Origin: Scatophagus argus
Taxonomy: Eukaryota > Chordata > Actinopteri > Scatophagidae
Assembly: GCF_020382885.2 (NCBI RefSeq)
Contig: NC_058496.1
Coordinates: 6,378,501-6,442,500, forward strand
Length of the DNA stretch: 64,000 nt
Reading direction: 5' to 3'
The notes under the pieces were generated by a model. It did not search any database. It had not been told where the DNA came from and saw only the letters and a program-made list of their open reading frames with translations. The position numbers and the translations under genes are program-made. This document shows positions 1 through 20,883 of the stretch, in pieces. How positions within the stretch are numbered: the first letter of the stretch is position 1; each line of letters opens with the position of its first letter.

Positions 1-719
1 GTAATATAAATATCTGAGCACAAAGGCCCTCTCAGAGTATTTAAAACAAGCTCAGTTATTTGATTACACAGCAGCAGACTAGATTATATAATTACACAAC
101 GGGAATGAGAAAGGACTTTTCGCTCTTCTTCTGTATATTTGTAAACCACATTAGTAACCCAGATGACACCACATAAGATGTTGCCAGAGCTGGAACAATA
201 TTTTTGGGGTTTCCTGATTTTTGCAGTGAAAAATATTTCAGGTCTCAGGAACTAATTTCTAATCCATGAAAATAGGGAACAAATTTGGCAGGCACCTATT
301 TATGTGTTTTACATTAAGCACACTGCGGAAACTAACAATATTGGCCTCCACAATTTTGTAAATTACATGGCACAAAGTACAAGGTCTTAAATCTAAATTT
401 GGTTGTTTTTGGCTTAGGTGAACATGTTTTGGCAGAACAAATTGTAATAGTTTGTTTTATGAATACAGTTCCCCAGGACACGGTGCCTCGGGAGCAGAGA
501 CGAACAAAGTAAGCTCGCTCTGTGTGGGCAGCGAAGGTCTGGCCTCAGGATGGGACAAGATGTCTGAATGTGCTCTAACACGAGCCAGTCAAACCAGTAC
601 ATGAAGCTTTTCGGTTCACCGGTACGCTGACTGTGATGTTAATCAACTAGTATTTCTGTTTAATTCATTGTAAGATATTGTCCTCACAGCATTTGCAAAT
701 CAAATTATATCAGTAGTGA
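1..719. other. Intergenic, nothing recognised
   Basis: AT-rich non-coding sequence. The only open frame above 60 codons here (414-602, minus) has no recognisable domain, no splice context and looks like chance. I see no RNA gene or named repeat. Confidence 0.5.
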
Positions 720-1050
720 TGTTAGTTTCCAAGACAACCAACCCAGACCGTTACTTTTTAGCCTTGGATGATGACGTCGGTCTGTTGGCTGGTCCAAAAC
801 TTTCCAGACTAAAATATCAACTGAATAGATTGCCATGAAATTTGGGATTACATACATATCCCTCTCAGGGTGAACTGGGATCATTTGTTGATAGCTCAAC
901 TTCTTTTCTAGCGCCATAATCAGATCAAAATTTTAAATTGTCAGAAGTTTTTTCCTGTAGAGCTAATGACATTCCCTCACCTGTACTTGTGTTTGGTGCT
1001 AATTATCATATGCTAACATGCTAAGATATTCTTATTGAAAAGTTGCTAAA
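720..1050 (-). repeat. Decayed teleost dispersed repeat, copy 1
   Basis: I recognise the wording of a very common teleost non-autonomous repeat, here on the minus strand. Its parts are a block reading roughly 'gatatttcagtctggacc' in reverse complement near 800-820, the 'ccatgaaatttgg' block near 833-846, the 'tagcgccat' block near 910-918, the 'aatgacattccctcacctgta' block near 965-985, and the 'atgctaacatgctaa' block near 1009-1024. The order of blocks matches the family. No coding capacity is visible; the 70-codon minus ORF inside it (705-917) is repeat sequence, not a gene. Class is uncertain from memory. A second, more degenerate copy lies at 5105-5395 in the same orientation. Confidence 0.65.
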
Positions 1051-1594
1051 TGTCAGTATGTTGGCATGGACATTTTTTAAAAAAAATCCTCATCAGTGTA
1101 TCATACAGCAGCCTGTCACAAAACATCAGCTCAATGTGATGCTACAGAGTAGGTACATATTTAGACAACCAAAGTCTCCCAACTAAATGCCGCCAAGTTC
1201 CACATGTTAGAATGGCCAAACAGGACCTTTCCAAGGACATCAGACTACAGTCCTTCTTCCAGAGGGTTGAATTGGTCTTACAGCTTGGCGTGCCACTTAA
1301 CCCTTCTTTGATGCCTGTAAAGTGATCATGCATCCTAAGTATGAAAATTGTTTCCTCCAATCATAAAATCCAGGCAAACAAAGCAGGATCTCTGGGATGC
1401 TGGCACAGTCTTTGGCCTTCCTGAACTGTTGTAGGCATAATCACTGAAAATAAAAGATGTCTGCAAAGCTGTTACTGCTATCATTCTCAAACCTGAGATA
1501 CGGCAAACAAAGGCACTTTGTTTTGACCAGATGGAAAATATGCTTTAGCTGACAGAACAGAATAAATTATATTTTAAAACATATTTTCTACTGT
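1051..1594. other. Intergenic, nothing recognised
   Basis: AT-rich non-coding sequence between two repeats. The minus-strand open frame at 1142-1360 shows no recognisable domain or splice structure. Confidence 0.45.
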
Positions 1595-2097
1595 CACAGA
1601 CCCAATTCCAAAAAAATTGTAAGTCAAAACAAAAGTTGCAATAAAAAAATTCAATCATTTGCAAACCAGTGGTTTAGCGACAACTTTGCCCGTGTAGTCA
1701 TGTCCTTGATACAGTCATGTGTTTGACAAAGTGTTGAACTTCCTTGTGAACAACCAAGCCTTTCATAACCCATCATAAGGCTATCACCTGTTACAAATGA
1801 ACCTGCTTACCTGTGGAATGTGAAACAGGTGTTTTGCTGGGCATTCCACAGCTTTTCTATTCTTTTGCCGCTCCTGTTCCAAATGATTTGAAAAGGTGTT
1901 GCTCTAATTAACTTCAGAACAGACATATATTTACAAACATCAATGAAGTTCATGGGGTTAAACATTAAATACTATCTTTGTGTGGCTTTCAATTTAGTAC
2001 CGGTATATGTCGAAGAAGGATTATCAAATGATCACTCTCTGTTTTATTGATATTTTGCACAGTGTACAAACTTTTTTGGAATCGGGGTTGTGGAACA
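1595..2097. mobile_element. MITE-like DNA transposon with terminal inverted repeats
   Basis: The two ends are inverted copies of each other. The left end near 1599-1622 reads 'acccaattccaaaaaaattg' and the right end near 2070-2093 reads, in reverse complement, 'aaccccgattccaaaaaagt'. Just inside the left end is a 'caatcatttgcaaaccagtg' block (1651-1672) that also belongs to a widespread teleost MITE with these ends. Internal blocks such as 'cctgttacaaatgaacctgc' also fit that family. The element is about 0.5 kb and encodes no transposase. I could not define a clean target-site duplication, so the exact borders are approximate. Confidence 0.7.
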
Positions 2098-3020
2098 GAG
2101 CTGAGCAGCACCTCATGTCAGCAGTCTCCACAGGCCTGTAAGTTGCACCTGACTGCTCCTCCCATCTGCTTGACCCCATCTGTCTCCAGCTTGTCCCCTG
2201 GTCTGAGCAGCCCACCCTCCGCCTGCCTCGGCTCTGCATGCGAACAAGTCCGGATCTCGCCTGGAAGGAAGTGGAATGTTTTTACTGGGAAGCTTGGGAT
2301 TAGACGAACATTGCAGGATTTTCATTCCATCTCTCGGTAGCTGCACTCCAAAGGAAGCTGCAACCCCCCCCAGCTCCTAAAATAAGTAAGCCATCGCCAA
2401 TGTGGATTAATAAGCCATGCAGAAAAAGGCAAACTCAAATTTGTGTCCAAAAATTGCAGGACAGAGTGTGACTGAACTGCAGCAGGGTCTGGGAAGAAAG
2501 ATTCTTCTCTTTCTGCTGTCCAATCATTAAGTACCATGAAACAGCCAGTGCTTTTTAGTCCATATATCTGTTTAAAAATATTCACTTTCCCTCATTCAAC
2601 CTGTAGCAAAATTCAAGCATATGTTGGTATTGAATATGGACGTGTGGTTATCCCAGTGCAAATATTATCCCCAGTTCCTGAGGTTATTGGTGTTATCTTC
2701 GAACACCTACCATGTAATCTACGCCTGCGCTCATTCACCGCCGCCTTATCACCCAGCGTGTCTCTGAATGTAGCATGGAGTCCACGTGAGTGTGTGACAG
2801 GGAGAGGTGGACATGTCTTTTCCATGCAGGAGACCCCCGGGGAACTTCCTGTATTTTTGTAACCCGGATGAGAAGCTGTTGATAACATGAGTGTGTGGGC
2901 GCCAGCGGGGAAGGTGACATTAGCGACAACTCAGAGGAAGAGGAAGTCAATCAGCAGAACGAGATGGAGGAGGACAATAGCTGTGTGGCATGAGAGGAAA
3001 GTCGAGTGGGGAAAGTGGGA
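2098..3020. other. Intergenic, overlapping chance ORFs
   Basis: This stretch is locally richer in GC and carries several overlapping ORFs of 70-108 codons on both strands (for example 2536-2862 plus and 2613-2888 minus). None shows a known domain or signal peptide, and they overlap on opposite strands. I treat them as chance frames. Confidence 0.5.
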
Positions 3021-3024
3021 ATAA

Positions 3025-3223
3025 ACACACACACACACACAGGAGGTATCTCTGTCTGTGGGTCGGAGGGGATTATGAGCTGCTCTGTCTACACGTGCAT
3101 ACATGTGTGCTCATTTGGGCATGGCGTGTGTCTGCGCATTAAAGTGCATTTGCATGTGTGTGTGTGTGTGTCTGTGTGCACACAGGTGTGGGAGTGTGTG
3201 TCTGTGTGTGTGTGTGTGTGTGT
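3025..3223. repeat. CA/TG microsatellite cluster
   Basis: A pure AC run at 3025-3041 is followed by TG-rich DNA, with the longest TG runs between 3155 and 3223. The apparent ORFs across it (3006-3272 and 3103-3297 plus, 3111-3323 minus) are Cys/Val or His/Thr repeat translations of the dinucleotide and are not genes. Confidence 0.9.
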
Positions 3224-3230
3224 TGCTGTG

Positions 3231-4005
3231 GGATCGCACAATTATCTGTTTCACACCTGGCCGGGCCAGTAATGAGTCAGCAGTGGTGAGAGGTTGAGCT
3301 GTATTCCCTGTCACACAGCTCAAAGTTGTGTTAACCTTTAAGACAAAAGGCTGTGACGTATTTGTGCTTCTGCTAATCCTGTGAGAAAAGCCATCTGAAT
3401 GTCATGTATTCTTCTAGCTGCCATCAAAATCTGATTTAAAATGTGTGGTCGAGGTCTCTGAGGAAACCATTCAGTAACCGAACTGTAAGGGCACTTTGGT
3501 CAGTGTGAATCATCCTGCCAAGTGTAACTCAACAGCAGGTTTTTCTTATTCTTACGGCACATCGGGAAATAGATCAAAGCTTGTACTTAATAGAAGCTAC
3601 TACAAATTTAACTGCTTTCAGTAATTAAAGTTTACTGAAATTCGTATTTTTAAGGGTATTTGTTACAGGATGTTGAATGTTGCTGGCAAACTATCACTAA
3701 CCTGTGATACTAACAAGCTAGCTAACAATGTTGAACATTAATGTCCAGTGATTAATGTTGCTGAAACATCACACAGAGAGACAACATTTCTAACTAATTA
3801 AATTGTGATCTGTTTTTCTATCTGTTATAAACCCTACAAAGTTTTTACTCTTTCCTGACCCGCTGGGTTGAAACGATTTGTTACAGTCATTAATAACTAT
3901 CTCAGGAAAAAGGGGGATGGTGGAATTTTGTATGATAGTTTCTGTGATAACGTTGGTGCCACAACACCCATAACGTCCACTCATCGGCCATCCGGGCTTG
4001 CAATA
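3231..4005. other. Intergenic, nothing recognised
   Basis: AT-rich non-coding DNA with no recognisable gene, RNA or repeat family. The 64-codon minus frame at 3790-3984 has no domain signature. Confidence 0.45.
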
Positions 4006-4009
4006 CTCA

Positions 4010-4405
4010 AGTCCAGGACTCTGACTCGAGTCCGACTTGATCCCTAATTTTAAGGACTTGTGACTTGACTCGGACTTGAGCTCTTTTGACTTGGACTAGG
4101 ATGCAGATTTGTCTATTAACTGCTTTCGGACTCGTAGATTGGAGACGATTCCTTAGATTTGATGTTATTTTACTTAATATACCATAATAATTTGGCAAAA
4201 GATAATATCTATGTTAAGTTCAATATTATATAATAATTATACAATAATATATTTGGATTGTACTTGACTTGGATTTGAAGCCAATCAGTAGTGGACTCGA
4301 CTTGGCCTTGACTCTGACTTTTATTTAATGACTTGAGTTGACTCGGACTTGAACACTGGGAACTTGAAACTGGACTCGGATTCGAAGTTTGGTGGCTCGA
4401 CTACA
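4010..4405. repeat. GACTYG-rich dispersed repeat
   Basis: Two flanks (about 4010-4135 and 4255-4405) are dense in the hexamers GACTTG, GACTCG and their GGACTCGA extensions. They enclose an AT-rich core at about 4140-4255 that lacks the motif. The closing words 'ctcgactacaacactgg' near 4396-4412 are typical of a family I have seen dispersed through teleost genomes. It is a cryptic tandem repeat with imperfect units, not a clean minisatellite. No coding potential; the minus frame at 4007-4198 is repeat sequence. Confidence 0.7.
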
Positions 4406-5104
4406 ACACTGGTGGCCACATACAAAAGAAACACACAACATTAGTGGTCTTTGTGACTTTGTGGCACCAACAATGACATTACTTATAAACACTAGAGGGG
4501 AAAAGTTGAAAAGTTGTCTGTTTCCACTTTAACATCTCTCCTAACTTCATTTTAACTTGTCTGTTCATTATTTTCCACAAGTCACGGATTGAAATTAAAG
4601 CAAGATAAGACTGACAGTGTAAAAAATCTGGAGTTCTTCACAGATTTTTTTTTTTATACATATAATGTGTTAAAATATATATTGCCCCTAAATTCACTGT
4701 CTGGTCAGCAGCCACTACAAAGCAAGAAGACAATGAAAGCATGAAGCAGATTACTGGGGTTGCAGTTTGCGGTGGCCACATTTCTTTGTTTCATTAACCT
4801 TGTCAAAGCATATTTCACAGCAGCTACGAAGGAGAAAAACACAAGAGGTTTTTTAAGTTCTGTTGCATAAGTGTATTTCATTTGAAAGAAGCCAGACCCC
4901 CCCCACAACATGAGTTGAAAGAGGACAGCTCAATAAGCTGACTGTGTTAGAGGTCAGTACAGTTACAGTATCTTGCGGGGCAGTTTTTCAACCCTACTCT
5001 AAGTTTTTTTTAATCACACAGAGGTAGATTCTAAAGTGTTCAAAGAGGAGCACAAATATTAAATAATATGAGAAAATTTTGACTTAATCACTTAATTTTA
5101 TATT
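4406..5104. other. Intergenic, nothing recognised
   Basis: AT-rich with a T-run near 4645-4656. The 68-codon minus frame at 4705-4911 has no recognisable domain. Confidence 0.45.
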
Positions 5105-5395
5105 TTCTAGCCAAGCTAGCAGCTTGTCTGCAGGGATGGAAATGTTGATCAGTTGGTTTGGTTCCAAAATTGAAAGACTTAAAGACTACTGAGCAAATTA
5201 CCATGAGATTTTATAGGCTACAGAAATGCATGATCCCCCCGACAACATTTATCTTCAGGACTTTGGTGATACTCAGGGGTTCCTCATTTGTGGCTCTTAA
5301 ATTACATTTTCAGTATCATCATTTGTCCCCTACTTTGATTTAAGACCAAATACCGACCAAATAAGTGACATTCCCGTCAGCTTCAGGAGGGGGAC
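5105..5395 (-). repeat. Decayed teleost dispersed repeat, copy 2
   Basis: Same family as the copy at 720-1050 and in the same orientation, but more diverged. The block 'gtgacattcccgtcagcttc' near 5366-5386 is the reverse complement of the family's 'gctgatgggaatgtcat' segment, and 'accatgagatttt' near 5200-5212 corresponds to 'ccatgaaatttgg'. The plus ORF at 5158-5343 is repeat sequence. Confidence 0.6.
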
Positions 5396-8300
5396 AGCCT
5401 GTGTCTTGAAACACAGTATGAAGCAGCACGTTGATCACAGGGGCCAAAATGTTGCAAGTTTTCCCCTGGAAGAACAAAGGCAGCAATGTGATGTGAGCTT
5501 TTCTGTGAAGTCAGTGACGTCATCGGGACTGGATCATCAACACTTCCAACAACAGTAATTCTACACCTGAAAAACCAGCCGTTTCAAGGTGGCTGTGACA
5601 GCTTCTTCTTCGTTTTTCTTTCTTTCATTTTTTTTTCCATGTGGGCATACCGTTTCAGACGAGTCATTGGGGAGGAAGTGATAAAGTTGCTGCAAGATGA
5701 TTACATCAAAAGGCTTTAACCTGTTCTAACAGACCGCACAAGTGATGCACAAAAGGAGCTGAGGTTTTAAAAAAAATCATTTGAAAGACGCCGTAGGTGA
5801 AAGATGAGCCTGATGTCTTGATTGGCGGTGACTTGTCGGCAGGAAAGTGAAGTCTGAAAAGCCACAACACAGAGAGTGTCGGCTACGTTTGCTTGTGTTT
5901 AGAAAAGGCTTCTATGGAAACCTACCAAATGGAGGGCTATAGGAAGCATGATTCACCAGTCTGGAGGTAAAATAGGAGACAACTCCTGCCCCTGGGATGA
6001 ACTGTCACATATTCTTAAATTAAATTCTTTTACTCACTTACTGGATATCCTGTGGGGGTGTGGGGATCAGGGTGATGACTGTTTACCATATATATACTGT
6101 GGATATATAATGAGAAACAGTCAGAAGAAGGCAGAGTCATTTTCAAACTTGAGGCCAAATCAGTATTTTGTGCACATAAAATCTGATTATTTTACAAGCA
6201 AACATGACAAGTGCTGGAACCACAAACAGACACTAAAAACATTTGAGAGAAGGGTCAGCATGTCATACAAAAAGTACAACTTATTCAATTTAGACAGTTT
6301 GAAACATAAAGCAGAGGGAGAGTCGCAACAGGGCAACAAGGGCAGCTATCAGAGGGGACTGGATTATACAATACAGACATAACAAGTCTGGCAAAACAGT
6401 CCTCTCAGTACAAGCCAGCCACTAATGAAATGGTTTACCTATTGAATTAAGAAAGAGCAATGATTACCTAATCTTAAACAATTTAACACAAACCAAACTT
6501 TCAATCTTGGGTAATTTTACTAACCTAAATCTCACTGTTTCCACAAATCTTTAATACTTTAAAATGTATCTCTGTGTTGTGTTGTATTGTGGGACAGTAA
6601 TTTGATATAACCTGCCCATTGATTAGGGATGAACAAGTGGCAAATATATGAAGAAATGAAATGAAATGAAATCATCATCTATAGACAGAGAGATTTTGAA
6701 CATGGGTGGTGAATGAATGGTGATGACAGGCTGTTGTTAGGATATATAGAGCTCAAATTTAGCCGCAGGTGTGTCCAAACCGATCAGTAAGTGAATTATG
6801 AAGATGTATGTGACCTGTGGGTGTGTTTGATAAAGATAGTTAAGTCCAGAGTAGAAAGTCCTGAGACGCCCAGAGTCACCTACTGTACTGTACAGCCCAT
6901 AATTCCCAGCTACGCCCGTCATGTGCACGCCAAAGACAATCAACCCTGAGCTGCTGCCATCGCGGCTGCTCACTCAGAGGGTGAGAAAAGGTCTTGGCTT
7001 TGCTTGGATTGAAGTAAGCAGCAGCATCATTAATTCAATTCTGAAATAACAGAATCCAGGATATCCTGTGGTTAACCACCAAGGCAAGATATGCGATTGT
7101 CTGACCAAAAGGAGAACCCACGCCTGTAATCCTGTCGGCTCTGATAGACGGAATATGAATGTTTGAGTGGAATTCATGAAAACAAGAGTGACTCCAGATG
7201 CCCTTTTGCCTTGAGAAAAGTCATTGATTTTGTTTGCTGAGTTGATTCTTGATAGCATTTGCTCAGCAAGTTTGTACTGGAATAGAGAACTTTTGTAGCT
7301 GATTTCTACATTTATTTTGTAATACTTGTCATAGCACTGTCTGTGTAGCACAAATGATTCATAAGCGGGTGTGTGCGTGCGTATGTGTCAGTCATGTCCC
7401 ACACTGAAAACAGTCACCATTGGGACATGAGGTGAAACTTCAGTGGCTGTGCAGGCCCAGCCCCGGCTACACAATGAAGACATCCTTAGAGATGGCCTGT
7501 GTTTACTGCCAGGTTGTCAGGGAGTCCCCCACATTCAGGCAATAAGGAAGGGGATTATTTGCTTTGGCCGTGGAAGAAGGCTCTAATCAAATCACTGTGA
7601 CATGTGAACTCACTGTTTGTCCTCCTCAACACTCAAATTCTCTCCATCCCTGTGGTGTTTCTGTTCACCTTTCACCTCCTCACCTTCCTGTCATGTTTTA
7701 CAAACAGGTTGTGAAACGTGTCTGAGTGAACTGTTTGAACGAAAGCATGAATGACAACCTGATGACTGCTCAGCTATACACTTTTATGTACTTGCTCCAC
7801 ATCAATGAGAGTAAAATGGCTTAAAACTTCTCTCCAAAAACCCTTGAACAAATTTCTCCCACAGGAAAACCTTGACAGGCATTCTGTGTGATTGTTTTTT
7901 TCCTCTCATTCACTCGTATGTTTTCTTCTCTGCCACCCTGCATGTGAACAGAAAGAGGGCGAGATGAAGTAGATCGCTCAGGTTGGGAGGGATTGTCATG
8001 TCTAATTGCCACATCGTCTGCCTTATCTGATCTTGCAAGGCTGCTATTGTAATGAAATGCCAGTGGAGGTGAGCCAGGAAAGGTGAAGATTACACATCGT
8101 GAGCCATTCATGACACAATCCATCCCTTCATCACTGTGGGTTTTCCACACTCTCAGTCCAGGAAGTACAGTGGGGCATGTGAGGGCTGGATGTGGGCTGG
8201 AGGAGGAGGACAGGAGTGCTGAGGTAACCACTCTGATAAGTGATGCATCTCTGCACTGCATTGTGCATTGTGCTTCGACATGACAACCCCATTGTGAGGA

Positions 8301-9119
8301 CGCAGTGTAGAGTAAAGACGCAACAAAGGCTGATTATTTTCTGAGAGGGAAAGGTCAGGTTCCAGCCTGTCGATGCTTTAGAGTGTCAGGAGGATTTTAG
8401 CTCGAGTGGATTTCACACGTCTACCGATGACTGTTATTAACGATTAAAACATTGTTACATCAGGTCAGTTTGTTGCTGCCTACTGTTCTAGCCTTTTAAA
8501 GGCAAACTCTGGGGTGAATTGTAACTCTGCCGTTTAGTGCCCTGCCATGGTTTCATTAAGAACTGCAGTGTTTAAAATTTTTATATGATTATTATTTTTG
8601 CCTGCTTAAAACGTCACTCAGTTATTGTTCAGTTACATCAGTGAGTGATAAGACAGAAAAAACACGTTTTTATGTTTTTGTCTATGTTTTTAATTTACAG
8701 AAGATAACTCCTCTCTGTTATATTTCAACTACTTTCGAACTGAATCTCAAAATCACTTTCTCAGAAAGTACAGGGCTTCAGTAATGACTTATGTTGTCTG
8801 ATGTCCAAACATCCTGTAGATACGTGGGTCTGGAGCAGACGTCTGATGCATTTTCTACGTTCCAGTTGAGACTAAAGAAGGAATTAGTGGTTGGATATAA
8901 TGGAGAGTATCAGCAATGGTTTGAATTATGGTTTGGACTGAATGATGGGTATCACTCATGTCTTGTAGGTTTGTTGACGGACACAACGCAGCTACATGTA
9001 AGACACTCACTCTCATTCTGCCAAAAGAATGCAAAAAAATCCTTTGGGTGACATAAAAAATAGTGTATCAGAGGGGTTTCATGCAATGTATTTAACACTT
9101 TGCTGTATTTCAGTCCACA
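5396..9119. other. Intergenic region downstream of IDO
   Basis: No gene recognised. The longest frames (5948-6382 plus, 144 codons; 7821-8261 minus, 146 codons; 6974-7351 minus, 125 codons) have no domain I know, no signal peptide and no splice partners, and the first is AT-biased. A possible poly(A) signal for the minus-strand IDO gene is ATTAAA at 8689-8694 (TTTAAT on the plus strand), about 430 bases past the IDO stop; this is weak. A short GAAAT tandem sits near 6650-6672. Confidence 0.45.
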
Positions 9120-11744
<2,625 letters not shown>

Positions 11745-13757
11745 AGAAAAAGTAACAGAAAACTCACAGACAGCAACGATCCTCTGACTATCCGATTGGT
11801 TCAAGAGACCCCAACCTGTCTGGACTCCGGCACAGAGTTCACTTTAAAGCTGTCGTCAACAATGATTGCAGTTGCTTACACAATATTTAACCTGTATTTC
11901 TGCTATTGCACAATTTTGAGTTAAGTGAACAAAAGCTTATGATTCACTATGTAAATCATTCAGTGGAGGATGTCCATGGTCATTAACCCTATGTCTGCAC
12001 AGGCATCAATCTAAGTTGTTTTGTATAAATTGATGACTCTCAAACTTTTTCTGCTATGAACTGCCTGAAAATACATGACCTCCAACACATAATTTGTCCC
12101 TCCTGAGCAATGATAAGGGGAAACAAATAATAGAAAGCATCTAAGCTAAAATCAAGGACAACATGACAGCATCAACAATCTCTTGTTTGTTTCATTTTCA
12201 TATTCATTCAACTTTCATTCTATGCTTTTTTCAGTGCAGTGGCTCAGTGTCCCTCTACTCCACAGGCTGAAAATCACTGGTAGAAACAGTGAAAGTCAGT
12301 GAAAGGGAGCTGAAAGACCAAAAGATTAAAAACAAACTTAAATTCCAAGAAAAAGGTTATCTCCATCTTTATGAATGTGTAGTTTGTATGTTTTGATTTC
12401 TGTTCATTTACCACACAATTGCTACAGTTATGATATCAAAATATAATGTTACATGGACTGTATTACGATGCATTAGTTCAGTTTCCATATTTTTTTTTTA
12501 AATTCTGGGCATTGTTCCACCCTTTGCTCTTGTTTTATTATGTTTATGTTGTGGCTCAGTGCTGAAGCGAGAATGAAGGAAATGTAGACTGTCAGCCCCA
12601 CCTGGTGGACCGGACTGAGCATTGCAGGAGTTTCAGTAACACAAGCTATAAGCAAGTAGCAAGTTAAGAGTGAATCAATATCACTTGGTCCTTCACAACA
12701 ACAACAACAACAACCAAAAGTGCGTTTTACTGTGTGAACTCGTTGATGTCATTTTAGGACGCTGACATGCTGTGTCCTCTTGCAAAAGGATACAAATGTT
12801 TAAAACCATTTCACAGAACGATCCTTGTGTGAATCGACTAAGAGGTCGAGGTTGATTTCTTTCAAAATAACTGCAGTGCAGCTTTGCCACTGATTCCTTC
12901 TAAAAGTTGGAAGTCTAAAGGTCAACTGTAATTTGATCTTCTTGGTCCTGACTGACTGTGTAACCGCTGAGGGAAACACAGAATGACGGAGGTAAAAGAT
13001 AAACTCACACTTCAGAATTTGGTTCATTGTGGTTTTCAGGCCTTTCCTAAACTGCACCATCTGAGCCTGTGAGGACAGAGCTACTGAGTCCAGCCGGAGT
13101 GGAAATAACCTTTATGTAACAGTGAAACCTCCCACCATCTGTGCACTATGGCTATCAGTGTTTGTGAGCAGTCACAGACCAAACATGGCAAGAAATTTCT
13201 TTGCTTGAGTTATCCTGCCGTTATCATACCAGTAACTGCATTGCCCTAAAGTAATAACAATAATGGAGCAGCTGTGTGTGTATGTCAACACAGTTCAAAG
13301 ACATTCTCCTAATCATTAACACTGGACTAATAACGGTCTTGACTCACGTCATAACCATGATAAATGCGAGTCTAATGCACACCAAGTAGATTTAGCTCAT
13401 TAAACTGCTCGGTTATTGTGAGTTGGTTCTTTTCAGATTTACTGTATACTGCTGTATACTAAACACTTGTGTATTACCTTGTTGGCCTTCAGTATTAGAT
13501 CTATTAGATAATTTTCTCCACACAAACTCATTGCGCTTTAGAGGAGCTAAAGGAGTTAATTTGATACCAGGACACAGCAGGTTATTTATGTAAAGCTCCA
13601 CAGCTAAGATGACTCATGCATTTTTCCTCTTTACAGTGCTCTTCAATGATGATACACGGATCCAAAAACTGATGTGTGTAACAGCCCTGCGATTCCTTTT
13701 TTAAATTGAATTTGTGTCATGCATTTTTGCAATCATTGTATATATGCATCCATGCTG

Positions 13758-13796
<39 letters not shown>

Positions 13797-14090
13797 GTTA
13801 GTCGCTGCAGGGTAAGTTCGACCCGTCCCCAGTGAACATGTAATAGACCCGCCCTTGAACACAACACCATCAATTAACGCTTAGGGAGCTGATCATCCAA
13901 GATAACGTGCAAAACTGTGCACGGTGTGTTTGACCCGGCATGAATGCATGGGGGCCGTGTATGTATGCAATGTGTACTGTCACACTCACAGCGCGAGCAG
14001 TGAAAAGTGCAACCCACAGTGTTTGAAGGGAGAGGTTAAAAAAGCATGTGCAGGACTGGAGGCCAGTGAACCCGGGCTGCTTACGAGCTG
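11745..14090. other. Intergenic region between IDO and RHOBTB2
   Basis: Divergent spacer holding the upstream region of IDO (minus strand). A TTTAAA-like box lies near 11843-11848, about 100 bases upstream of the IDO ATG. A cluster of four GAAA words on the plus strand (12283, 12291, 12301, 12312) resembles interferon-response half sites, but the spacing is not the canonical two bases. An ACA-triplet run (CAACAACAACAAC) sits near 12696-12714. No other gene is recognised. Confidence 0.4.
13760..13793. repeat. AC dinucleotide microsatellite
   Basis: Uninterrupted AC repeat of about 16-17 units in the divergent IDO/RHOBTB2 spacer. Confidence 0.95.
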
Positions 14091-14094
14091 TGGA

Positions 14095-14735
14095 ATGAGA
14101 TTTGCGCGACTTTAAAGTGGATCAGTGTTTTGTAATGAATGGGTTTTTTTTTCCGTCGGTGCGCCAGCCTATTATTAGCTACGGAGGCCTTACAGTAAGT
14201 GGAGGTGGTTCTGTGACGGTCAGAGCTGCAGCTCCGCAACACACCGACAGGCTTCAGATCGGCGTTCGTATTTGTGGCGATGCAATCGGGCTCGTCGCAC
14301 TGATCCACAGGACCTTTCCTGAAACATCTGCGCTCGGCCGCTCTGTTTTCTAGCCTCGTTCACCTTGCCTTGAAGATGAAGTTAAACGCGAGCTGCCGTC
14401 AGGTGCCAGCCGCATCCGATGGAGCCCTGCTTTTTGTCTCGTTCATCGACCAGCCCCATGCAGCACTTCCTTATGTTGCGGTAAGAGGGAAAACGACGCG
14501 TTCCCTGCGAGAGAACCAAACGGTTCTGTTTCCCAATGGCTGATTTTGCGGTGAACGCGGAGCCGATAAACAGGCTCAAGAGTCAGTGACGGGGTGTTAC
14601 ATAACGCGTAATGCAGCAGAGCCTCATGACTAGTGTCTCGGTGGTGGAGGGACTGTTCGGTCCTCCTGGTAGGATATGCACAATTTTATCATATCTGTCG
14701 TGGGTGATAACTGAGACTGCGAGCGTATTTATGAA
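14095..14735 (+). promoter_or_regulatory. CpG-rich block, probable RHOBTB2 promoter and first exon
   Basis: CpG dinucleotides, rare elsewhere, are dense here (for example 'gcgcgac' near 14103, 'atcggcgttcg' near 14257, 'aacgacgcgttcc' near 14492, 'gtgaacgcggagccg' near 14550, 'aacgcgtaatg' near 14603). This fits the CpG-island promoter of a broadly expressed vertebrate gene. It lies about 1.5 kb upstream of the first RHOBTB2 coding exon and contains candidate donors such as GTAGGA near 14669. The transcription start and 5' non-coding exon cannot be fixed from sequence alone. The overlapping ORFs at 13924-14353 plus and 14081-14579 minus are not convincing genes. Confidence 0.6.

Positions 14736-20883
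<6,148 letters not shown>

Noticed and set aside
3006..3323. Cys/Val- and His/Thr-rich ORFs
   Set aside because: They are translations of a CA/TG microsatellite.
5948..6382. 144-codon plus-strand ORF as a possible gene
   Set aside because: No recognisable domain, AT-driven composition, no splice or promoter context; isolated in repeat-bearing intergenic DNA.
7821..8261. 146-codon minus-strand ORF downstream of IDO
   Set aside because: No domain or signal peptide; overlaps an opposite-strand ORF; nothing links it to the IDO transcript.
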